Source of the DNA: Plumapathes pennacea
Lineage: Eukaryota; Cnidaria; Anthozoa; Antipatharia; Myriopathidae
NCBI GenBank assembly: GCA_964036295.1
Contig: OZ038463.1
Coordinates: forward strand, 19,455,069 to 19,519,068
Direction of reading: 5' to 3'
DNA: 64,000 bases
Shown here: piece by piece, positions 22,001 to 28,054 of the stretch
Numbering within the stretch: position 1 is the first letter of the stretch
Layout: each line of letters starts with the position of its first letter
Notes under the pieces: model-generated
The model's input: only the letters and a program-made list of their open reading frames with translations
Databases searched by the model: none
What the model was told of the DNA's origin: nothing
Translations under genes and position numbers: made by a program

Positions 22001-22876
22001 GAAACGAACGGTTTGCTAAAAGATCTTTACCGGATTCTTATGAAGCCTATTCGGCAATATGTGGTGGGGTCGCAGGTAATTGTCGTCCCTGATGGACGAC
22101 TTGCTCTTGTTCCATTTGCCGCCCTCATGGATGAGAACGGGCACTTCGTGGGAGAATCCTTACGGGTGAGACTAATTCCATCACTAACAACAGCAAAGAT
22201 AATTAAAGAACGCCCAGAAAAATCACCAGGCCGGTCTAAACCCTTGATAATGGGAGAGCCAGAAGTTGGCACAGTTAAGTACAAGGGTAAAGTTATTACT
22301 GCGCCAGGACTACCATGCGCAGCGAAAGAAGTGGAATTAATCGGTAAAATTCTCCACGTTCAGCCCCTTGTGGGGAATAAGGCGACCAAAAGGAGATTTC
22401 TACATAGAGTTGAAAGTGCCAGTTTGATTCATGTTGCAGCACATGGAAATAAAGATAGGGGAGAGATCTTGCTTGCCCGTCCTCCTGGAATGACTGGAAT
22501 TCTCCAGGCTACAAATCTCATGCTTCTCGTTTCGGATCTCGAATGTAAACGCATAAACGCAAAGTTGGTTGTTCTTAGTTGCTGTCACAGCGGCTGTGGT
22601 GACGTCATGAAAGGAGAGGGTGTAGTCGGTATAGCACGTGCGTTTCTCGGAGCTGGAGCTAGAGCGGTTCTTGCAACATTGTGGGCGGTTGACGATAAGG
22701 CCACTTTGTGCTTCATGTTTCGTTTCTACGAGTACCTTAAAAATGGCGAAAGTGCAAACGAGGCACTCAATAAAGCCATGCAAGACGTGAGAGAACACAA
22801 GGGGTTTGAGCATCCCCGCTACTGGGCTCCTTTCGTCCTCCTGGGTGAAGACGTGATTCCTTTTCCAAAGCCATGA
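13061..22876 (+). CDS. TTC28-like: Giant TTC28-like TPR-CHAT protease-domain protein
   Basis: Single open frame of 3271 codons from ATG 13061 (AAAATGG, good Kozak) to TGA 22874-22876. Residues ~14-2733 are 68 consecutive 40-residue tetratricopeptide repeats (consensus GEGTAYGNLGCCYxSLGQYD then KAIEYHKMGLTIAKEIGDKH). A degenerate TPR and helical linker follow (to ~2980), then a CHAT domain (~2983-3271). CHAT is a separase/caspase-like clan CD peptidase fold. Its motifs are present: HVAAHG with His3128, LSCCHSGCG with Cys3175, plus VVPDGRLALVPFAAL upstream and ARAFLGAGARAVLATLW downstream. Architecture matches animal TTC28 and bacterial TPR-CHAT proteins, but TTC28 has far fewer repeats. Expected role: intracellular protease or scaffold using the TPR superhelix to sense a partner; the substrate is unknown. 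The frame is open back to 12983 and an acceptor lies at 13007, so a noncoding upstream exon is likely. The family call is firm; activity is inferred. Confidence 0.9.
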   Translation: MGLTFAKEIRDKHGEGTAYGNLGSCFLHLGQYDKAIEYHKMGLTIAKETEDKLGERTAYGNLGCCYKSLGQYHKAIDYHKMGLTIAKEIGDKNGEGTAYGNLGCCYYSLGQYDKAFEYHKMRLTIAKEIGDKDGQGTAYGNLGCCYDSLGKYDKAIEYHKIRLTIEKEIGDKNGEGTASGNLGSCYYSLGQYDKAIAYHKMGLTIAKEIGDKHGEGTAYGNLGCCYKSLGQYDKAIDYQKMRLTIAKEIGDKNGEGTAYGNLGSCYYSLGQYDKAIEYHKMGLTIAKEIGDKDGQGRAYGNLGCCYDSLGQYDKAIEDHKMGLTIAKEIGDKHGEGRAYGNLGCCYDSLGKYDKAIEYHKIRLTIEKEIGDKNGEGTASGNLGSCYYSLGQYHKAIAYHKMGLTIAKEIGDKHGEGTAYGNLGCCYKSLGQYDKAIDYQKMRLTIAKEIGDKNGEGTAYGNLGSCYYSLGQYDKAIEYHKMGLTIAKEIGDKDGQGRAYGNLGCCYDSLGQYDKAIEDHKMGLTIAKEIGDKHGEGRAYGNLGCCYDSLGQYDKAIEYHKMGLTIAKEIGDKNGEGTASGNLGSCYNSLGQYHKAIDYHKMGLTIAKEIGDKHREGRAYGNLGCCYNSLGQYDKAIEYHKIGLTIAKEIGDKHGEGRAYGNLGSCHKSLGQYDKAIEYHKIGLTIAKEIGDKNGEGTAYGNLGCCYYSLGQYDKAIDYQKMRLTIAKEIGDKNGEGTAYGNLSSCYYSFGQYDKTIEYHKMGLTIAKEIGDKHEEGRAYGNLGCCYDSLGQYDNATDYQKMRLAIAKEIRDSSGEGTGYGNLGSCYYSLGQYDKAIEYHKMGLTIAKEIGDKHGEGRAYDNIGSCYKCLGQYDKAIEYHKMGLTIAKEIGDKHGEGTAYGNLSSCYDSLGQYDKAIEYHKMGLTIAKEIGDKHGEGTAYGNLSSCYDSLGQYDKAIDYQKMRLTIAKEFGDKNGEGTAYGNLGCCYYFLGQYDKAIEYQKMRLTIAKEMGDKHGKGRAYGNLGSCYYSLGQYDKAFDYHKMGLTIGKEIGDKHGEGTAYGNLGCCYDSLGQYDKAIEDHKMGLTIAKEIGDKHGEGRAYGNLGCCYDSLGQYDKAIEYQKMRLTIAKEIGDKHGEGRAYGNLSSCYDSLGQYDKAFDYHKMGLTIGKEIGDKHGEGRTYGNLGCCYDSLGQYDKAIEDHKMGLTIAKEIGDKHGEGRAYGNLGCCYDSLGQYDKAIEYHKMGLTIAKEIGDKNGEGTAYGNLGSCYNSLGQYHKAIDCHKMGLTIAKEIGDKHREGTAYGNLGCCYYSLGQYDKAIEYHKMRLTIAKEIGDKNGEGKAYCNLGSCYYSLGQYDKAIDYHEMGLTIAKEIGDKHGEGRAYGNLGSFYYSLGQYDKAIEYHEMGLTIAKEIGDKHGEGTAYSNHGSCYYFLGQYDKAIEYQKMGLTIAKKIVDKHGEGTAYSNLGCCYKSLGQYDKAIEYQKMRLTIAKEIGDKHGEGTAYGNLGSCYYSLGQYDKAFDYHKMGLTIRKEIGDKHGEGTAYGNLGCCYDSLGQYDNATDYHKMGLTIAKEIGDKHGEGTAYGNLSYCYDSLGQYDKAIHYQKMRLTIAKEFGDKNGEGTAYGNLGCCYYFLGQYDKAIDYQKMRLTIAKEIGDEHGKGRAYGNLGSCYYSLGQYHKAFDYHKIGLTIGKEIGDKHGEGTAYGNLGCCYDSLGQYDKAIEDHKMGLTIAKEIGDKHGEGRAYGNLGCCYDSLGQYDKAIEYQKMRLTIAKEIGDKHGEGRGYGNLGSCYYSLGQYDKAFDYNKMGLTIGKEIGDKHGEGRTYGNLGCCYYSLGQYDKAIEDHKMGLTIAKEIGDKHGEGRAYGNLGCCYDSLGQYDKAIEYHKMGLTIAKEIGDKNGEGTAYGNLGSCYNSLGQYHKAIDYHKMGLTIAKEIGDKHREGTAYGNLGCCYYSLGQYDKAIEYHKMRLTIAKEIGDKHGEGKAYCNLGSWYYSLGQYDKAIDYHEMGLTIGKEIGDKHGEGRAYGNLGSFYYSLGQYDKAIEYHEMGLTIAKEIGDKHGEGTAYSNLGSCYYFLDQYDKVIEYQKMGLTIAKEIVDKHGEGTAYGNLGCCYKSLGQYDKAIEYQKMRLTIAKEIGDKHGEGTAYGNLGSCYYSLGQYDKAFDYHKMGLTIRKEIGDKHGEGTAYGNLGCCYDSLGQYDKAIEDHKMGLTIAKEIGDKHGEGRAYGNLGCCYDSLGQYEKAFDYNKMGLTIGKEIGDKHGEGRTYGNLGCCYDSLGQYDKAIEDHKMGLTIAKEIGDKHGEGRAYGNLGCCYDSLGQYDKAIEYHKMGLTIAKKIGDKNGEGTAYGNLGSCYYSLGQYHKAIDYHKMGLTIAKEIGDKHREGTAYGNLGCCYYSLGQYDKALEYHKMHLTIAKEIGDKHGEGKAYCNLGSCYYSLGQYDKAIDYHEMGLTIAKEIGDKHGEGRAYGNLGSFYYSLGQYDKAIEYHEMGLTIAKEIGDKLGEGTAYSNLGSSYYFLGQYEKAIEYQKMRLTIAKEIVDKHGEGTAYSNLGCCYKSLGQYDKAIEYQKMRLTIAKEIGDKHGEGTAYGNLGCCYDSLGQYDKAIEYHKIGLTIAKEIGDKDGQGTAYINLGFRYYSLGQYEKAIEYYKMSLTIAKEIGDKHGEGRAYSNLGSCYYSLGQYDKAIEYYKMGLTIAKEIGDKHGEGAAYGNLGCYYKSLGQYDKAIDYQKMRLTIAKEIGDKRGEGIAYGNFGHIYFARGQCGDVESNLRKSIKCYLELLKTVPNWDESRVSFIEKFVNTYKTLIITFLYQEKREKALVAAENGRSRALVHLLSTCSVKCESRVKNLNAICEVVKALESTVLFFALLNDDICTWIIQPNGDVLLHHKTCTEDVDSLVNKAIKSIQPNENDRCEDRSLSFLYPKELSNPTKKKSESMQARAAMPVGWTVQQLVSSHPRTRQSASTQKEDVGMKTVSVPLCKSESSKNADNLETNGLLKDLYRILMKPIRQYVVGSQVIVVPDGRLALVPFAALMDENGHFVGESLRVRLIPSLTTAKIIKERPEKSPGRSKPLIMGEPEVGTVKYKGKVITAPGLPCAAKEVELIGKILHVQPLVGNKATKRRFLHRVESASLIHVAAHGNKDRGEILLARPPGMTGILQATNLMLLVSDLECKRINAKLVVLSCCHSGCGDVMKGEGVVGIARAFLGAGARAVLATLWAVDDKATLCFMFRFYEYLKNGESANEALNKAMQDVREHKGFEHPRYWAPFVLLGEDVIPFPKP
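13100..21259 (+). repeat. Array of 68 indel-free 120-bp TPR-coding units
   Basis: Every unit is exactly 120 bp, so the 8160-bp array keeps perfect register. Higher-order copies are visible. 13501-14100 and 14101-14700 differ at two bases in 600. Markers such as GAGTTTGGAGAC (15961, 17881), AGCTTACTGCAATC (17041, 18961, 20281) and GACAAGCACAGAGAAGG (16921, 18841, 20161) recur at 1920 bp (16 units), then at 1320 bp (11 units). This shows recent block duplication by unequal exchange, and makes assembly copy number uncertain. Confidence 0.95.
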
Positions 22877-22966
22877 TGTAGTTTAAAATGTCCAGTAGTG
22901 ACCCTATGAGCACTAATCTGAGGGCTTGCTTTTCTTTGTGCGTGTGTTTCTGATCAAAAATTCGTA

Positions 22967-22972
22967 ATTAAA
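22967..22972 (+). other. Possible polyadenylation signal (ATTAAA) of the TPR-CHAT gene
   Basis: ATTAAA lies 91 bp after the stop codon. A canonical AATAAA also occurs at 23471-23476, about 600 bp downstream. Which one is used cannot be told from sequence. Confidence 0.3.
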
Positions 22973-24317
22973 TCACCACAGAGGCAAAACATGGATCTCA
23001 CAAGTAAAACTCGGGATTTTGAAGACAGGGATGATGAAAATTGTCACTTGCGGGGCCATTTTTAGTGGAGGGTCTTCATCATTTATAATGGACAGAGAGT
23101 CAAGGTAAAAAAGAAGTCAAATTTCACAAGTACTCTTATATTCAACCTCTTTTAACGAGTCGAAAAGCGTAAAATAGGTCACTGTTCTTTAGAAACTTTT
23201 TATCCAGGAGAACTACATTACTCAAAACTATTATAAATTTGGTCCTGCATAATTACTTGTGAAGCACTTGTTTATAAAAAGGCAGGCGTATATCAGTTCA
23301 AGTTGTAAAGTAACAAGGTACAACCATAATAACCTTTTTACTCTTACTTTTCGTGGGAGGTGCATTCTCAGGAAGCTATAGTCTTCAAATCACAGCTTCA
23401 TACTGTTAAAAGTTGTGAAGAGGTTTTCTGCTGTAAATTTGAGCAATGCACGCAAAAGGTCTGTGCAAAAAATAAAATACTATTTCTGTGATTTATGTCG
23501 ATTTCCTAGTTTGACTATGTAAGATGATCTGATATGAGTAACATCGAAAATAGTCAAGATGCGTAAGGGAAGATTTGAGTACTCTTGGTTGCCTTCCTAG
23601 CTCAAAATGTATAATAATATGTGCATTGCAAAATATGAGTTTGATAGGAATATTCGTCCTCCTGTTTCTTGGAGAGTTTAATGAAGTATTTTTCAGTGTT
23701 ACAGTAAAAGACGCTTGGCATCAACATCTTCAAGGAAGTGGCAAAAAAGTCTCAGTTACAAGCACATTGTGGGTGGTACAAGAATTGTTTTGTTTTACCG
23801 TGATAATTACTCGAGTTTACAGCGGAAAGCCTTTTAAGTAAAATTTGAATGCATATTTTTGGTGTAGTGATTATTGATTTATTTAGGGTAACGTATTTCA
23901 TAAAGAGAGTATCTCTAGTCATATTGTAATCAAACCTGAGTATCAGGCTAATTTTCCACCGGTCTAAGGGACTGGGGAGAGAGAGGAGAGAAATAAAAAT
24001 TACGCCTAACACAAACCCACTGAATGATCCGTGTCTCGTGTCTCGAGGTCGTGGTGCTTAAAGTTTCTAATGACCCGTGTTGAACGTCCAGATTCTGGAC
24101 GTTGCGCTGACTTGGGACGTGCAGACGCTGATTTGTTAGCCTGTACACATGCTCTCCGCTTCGATTTTCGGTCTCTCCGCTTCAGTTTTTTGTCCGCTCA
24201 AATTATTTTGTTTCTAAACCTCAAAGAAAGCCACAATCTTTCCAAAAATCAAAGAAAAATCTTTAAGCTTTTGCCTCACTAGTTTCTGCAGCGCTCAAAT
24301 ACTGTCTATTTCAAACG
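22973..24317. other. No gene seen
   Basis: 3' UTR or intergenic sequence after the TPR-CHAT gene, AT-rich. A phrase at 24020-24160 (GTGTCTCGAGGTCGTGGTGC, TCTGGACGTTGCGCTGAC) looks repeat-like, but no second copy was seen here. Confidence 0.4.
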
Positions 24318-24672
24318 CCTTGTCAATGGTTAGTTGTCAGTTTCTGCCTGACTGCGTACCTCTTCGGTGGTGCAATGCTCGACTGCGGCGCGTTGATGAC
24401 GATGACAGCCATAGAAGTAGACCGGTTCATCGCGTTCTATTTTCATCGCCGCTACCGTGACATCGTGTCCGCCAAGCTAGTTTGCGTGACCATCGCTGTT
24501 AATATCTGGTCTTCTCTGCTGTTTTCACGGCGGTGTATCACCCCACGATTTATGGGGCCCTTGTGTTCATTGTCATGTTTTTTAGCGTGTTGGTCACGAC
24601 AGTTTTGTATATCAAAATATATCGCGGACTACGACAACACGGTAGTAGGTACACAGTGAATAAACGAGCCCG
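24318..24672 (+). pseudogene. Class A GPCR fragment (TM3 to TM5), frameshifted
   Basis: One frame encodes LMTMTAIEVDRFIAFYFHRR followed by YRDIVSAKLVCVTIAVNIW. This is the end of TM3 with DRF in place of DRY, intracellular loop 2 and TM4 of a rhodopsin-family receptor. After about 24530 the frame changes, and another frame gives GALVFIVMFFSVLVTTVLYI and KIYRGLRQH, a TM5 and loop 3 start. The expected extracellular loop 2 is almost absent, so a deletion with frameshift joined TM4 to TM5. TM1, TM2, TM6 and TM7 are not recognised nearby (a hydrophobic frame at 24794-24880 is not convincing). This is a dead fragment of the large cnidarian receptor family; the ligand class is not assignable. Confidence 0.65.
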
Positions 24673-25020
24673 TTGGCACACCCTTTAGTAAGAATAAAGA
24701 TAGAGGAGACAGACACGAACCCCTCCAGTTCCAATATAGAACTTATGTTACAGTTTATGTGTTCCTTCCGTTGGCACATCCTTTAGTATTTACTTGTTGT
24801 TGCTGTGCGTGTCAATCGTTTTAATTGTGAGAAACTCATACTTGTTACCGGGAGTGATGCTCAAGAAGTGGCGAACCTTTGGTGTGTGCAGTTTTTCGAT
24901 TTACACGAAAATTAATCTCGGACAGGTGAATGAGATTGTCAGAATAAGTACAATTAAAAGTAAATCTAACGTGGATAGTTATGTGTAACTTCTTTAGAGG
25001 GTCCCCCGATTTATGATTCG
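24673..25020. other. No gene seen
   Basis: Contains one hydrophobic short frame (24794-24988) of uncertain meaning. GTTGGCACACCCTTTAGTA (~24670) is nearly repeated at ~24770. Confidence 0.35.
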
Positions 25021-25122
25021 CAGTCCCCAGGTTGACAGGTTCCCGGTCCCCGGTTCCAGGTTTCCGGGTTCCTGGTTACCGGTTCCCGGTTCTGAGTTCT
25101 CTGGTTTCCGGTTCCCATGTGA
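25021..25122 (+). repeat. GGTTCCCGGT minisatellite
   Basis: About ten variants of a GGTTCCCGGT/GGTTTCCGGT decamer in tandem. Confidence 0.8.
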
Positions 25123-25354
25123 GAGGTGTCCGCCTTAGAGAGAGAGTTCATGTAGCCTGATGCCCGAACCTCAAAAGTGAAACTAGTGCTTTATAACAGT
25201 GTACAACTATGTAATCACATGACGGACCTGTTGCGTCTCTTTCAAATAGTCCTAACGGAATTCAATACAGCTCATATGCACTTTGAACGCTTGTGAATTT
25301 ACCCTGGGGGTGGGGGTGGCTATGGACTTGAAGTCCCATGTAAGTACAAGCTTC

Positions 25355-25620
25355 AAGGCGTTCCAGAGGCCGTGGTCTGGATATCAAAGTGCATGGACAA
25401 AGAACAGAAAAAGAAACAGAAAAAATAATCTCTGAAATAGGGTATACATTTTGGAGTCAGGTCTGAAATAGGTATACATTTTGAAGTCAGGTCTGGAGTA
25501 GGGTATAGAAAATCAGATATTTTGGTCTGAAATAGGGTAAGGGTTTTCAGGACCCGGCTGCACACTCCCACTCAAAATTATGATAAGTATCCCCACCCCT
25601 TCCCCCCGGGGGAAGGGCTG
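25355..25620 (-). repeat. G-tract / CCCTATTTCAGA repeat element, copy 1
   Basis: Read on the minus strand it starts CCCCGGGGGGAAGGGG, continues with TTTTGAGTGGGAGTGTGCAG, then about four copies of CCCTATTTCAGACC-type units. The same order occurs on the plus strand at 27245-27565. Confidence 0.6.
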
Positions 25621-26383
25621 TTCCTTGTGCAGTTGCATTGGACAAAATGGAGTAAGAAAACGAAAAAGAACGAGTATCTCTAGTGTGGCTTTTACAGTAT
25701 GCTTATTAAAATGTCAACATTTGGTCTCAGTGTTCTGTTCTGCGGGCAGCCCTGAAGCTTGAAGTTTTCAGTTTGGTCGTCAGTTTAAGATTGCCGTATA
25801 CTGCAGCCCGCAAACAGAAAAAAGTCTCATGACCTAACTTACACTCCCGTTTGATAAAGGTAGCAAATGCTGAAATAACAGGAGCTTATTGTATCGGTAT
25901 TTGATTTACCTAAGGAATGCTTCCTGGTATTGAAAACATAACAGAAATACAACTTTGCGGGCTGCTGAATACGGCAATCTTAACTCCATTGTCTCTGCAT
26001 CCAACACCCGGTGGAAATACCACGTGACCTCCAATCGCATGCGCAAAAGCTGCTAAGAAGCCAAATGGACAAACTTGATTAATCAAATCGGCTTTAGAGC
26101 TTTCCCGCCTGCATTTTGCTCTCTATAATCCTTTAATCTTGTGCTCCATCGTTCTCAGTTAGCATTCAGCAAGCTATTTCTTTGGCTAACTTGTTTACCA
26201 ACAAGATTTACTCCTGTTTTGGTTGGTGGGGTTTCCTTAAGTCCATGCATCGATCATCGTACAGATCAGAGATTTTTAAGCCGGCTGAATTGTACAACAA
26301 CGAACAATGATCATTAGTGTCAATAATGCAAATAGCTTTTTACACGAAAATATTTGTGTGGAGCTCGACCAGCCCTACAGTTA
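25621..26383. other. No gene seen
   Basis: Intergenic DNA. GACAATCTTAACT-like and CAGCCCGCAAA phrases at ~25790 and ~25960 form a loose inverted repeat about 180 bp apart. Confidence 0.35.
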
Positions 26384-26770
26384 GGCCCCGTCCACACTAA
26401 TCCGGCTAAATTTGAAAACGGATATTTATTTATCCGTTTTGGCCTCCCGTCCACACTAAGACGCATTTTCGGTGACCGGAAACGGATATTTTCGAAAACA
26501 CTCTCCAGAGTGGATATTTTCGAAAACTCCGGTTTCGTGTTGTAGTGTGGGCGGCAAAAACGGAGCTTTCGAAACGCGTGACGTCAAAATGATCCTGTGA
26601 TCTCTGCGTGTATGCTCAATCTGGGCATTTAGCATTTTCGGTTAGTCCAGCGTATTAGTGTGGACAGTGAAAACGATTCGAAAACGGTAGCATTCGAAAC
26701 GATAGCGTTTCGATACGTTTTAGTGTGAAACTCTGTTTTCAAAGTTATCTGGATTAGTGTGGACGGGGCC
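26384..26770. mobile_element. Harbinger-like MITE, 387 bp, with TTA target duplication
   Basis: Termini GGCCCCGTCCACACTAATCC and GGATTAGTGTGGACGGGGCC are exact complements over 20 bases. TTA at 26381-26383 and 26771-26773 is the target duplication. A 3-bp TWA-type duplication with GG-starting inverted repeats fits PIF/Harbinger. The interior is rich in GAAAACG and TTTCGAAA and encodes nothing. Confidence 0.85.
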
Positions 26771-27239
26771 TTAGTCAGCCTGGTTTCCTGTTGCGTGTGC
26801 ACCGATCGGTCGGGCCAAGTAAGTGCCGGCCAACCGTCTAATCCAATATGAGTCATGTTCCCTGAGGTATTGTTTCTGATTGCGATTGTAATAATTGTTA
26901 TGGAGCATTATTTTGACTTCACACTCCACGAGAAGTTTACGAGAGTTACTACTGCGCAAATCTCTGCTTCGTCAACACTTATTTCGAGGTGAGGATGACT
27001 TCACAGCTTTGAAGCACTGAAAAAATACTGTTTCAACTACTGCATGACTGTTAGAAAAAGATCTGTTAAAGTTTTACAAGTTCCTCAAGCGGGTGCGTGA
27101 GGTGTGTTCCCCCTTGAGGCTTCAGAACGTACATTACCTGTCAGCATGCTTTTCTACTTTATGACATACAGTCCACCTGAGTGGCTTTGAACTCGAGAAA
27201 ACAATAAAGTTCCTGATTTTGAAATACATAGTAATTGCC
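26771..27239. other. No gene seen
   Basis: Intergenic; nothing recognised. Confidence 0.35.
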
Positions 27240-27572
27240 CGGTTGGAATTGGGGGGGGGGGGGGGAGTACTGCTCAAATTTTGGGTGGGAGCGTGCCGCC
27301 AGGGACTAAGAACCCTTAACTTATTTCAGACCGTTTTTAGACCAAAATTTGCAATTTTCGACCCTATTTCAGGCCAAAATGTGCAATTTTTGACCCTACT
27401 TCAGACCAAATATCAAAATTTCCGACGCTATTTCAGACTAAAGGCTCAAAATCAATACCTTGTTTCATACTAAAATGCTGAACTGCTCCCTTTGGGGCGG
27501 CACATACCTATATGGCTTGATATGGGAGTACCCCCCCTCCCCTCCCCCCCCCCCCCCCCCCCCCCATTTCCC
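27240..27572 (+). repeat. G-tract / CCCTATTTCAGA repeat element, copy 2
   Basis: A G run (about 27250-27266) then AGTACTGCTCAAATTTTGGG opens the element. Four or five ~33-bp units (CGACCCTATTTCAGGCCAAA type) follow. It closes with GGGGCGGCACATACC, ATGGGAGTACCCCC and a C run, so GGGAGTAC-GTGCCGCC motifs are inverted at the two ends. Copy 1 at 25355-25620 is reversed. Non-coding, MITE-like. Confidence 0.65.
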
Positions 27573-28054
27573 GGTATTATTTGATGCAAGATAATTATTA
27601 GAGCCGAATTGACCGGGGCTGATTCATTGGGGTTAATGTTCCACACAAACTCATTTGGCGGTAGTTGTGACACCATTATGTCAAGTCTGGCCAGCTGGAA
27701 CTATGCACAAGCATATTTTAATGCTTTGTAGTTCAGGGAAAGATTATCTAGAACTAAACGTTGTGCTTCCCTTTTCTCACTTGTGGGATTTATTGTGAGT
27801 AGCACATTGTACGTGCCAACAGAACTTTCACCATTTTGTGAGAGTGAATACCAACTGACCTCCTGGTGAGACTGCTGAATGCCACCCTTTTCCCGTCGGT
27901 CAAATTGTACAATGCACCATATCTCTTTATCATTGATGGTATTTTCCCGACAAAACCTATAGAGTAGCATGCTGTAGAGATTCAAGTACGCGTTGCTTCA
28001 CTCCAAACGTCCGATCTTAAGGCGAGGTTTCCATGAAACAATTTTAGTGAGTAA
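27573..28054. other. No gene seen
   Basis: A 94-codon minus-strand frame (27985-27701) has no domain I can name; treated as chance. Confidence 0.35.
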
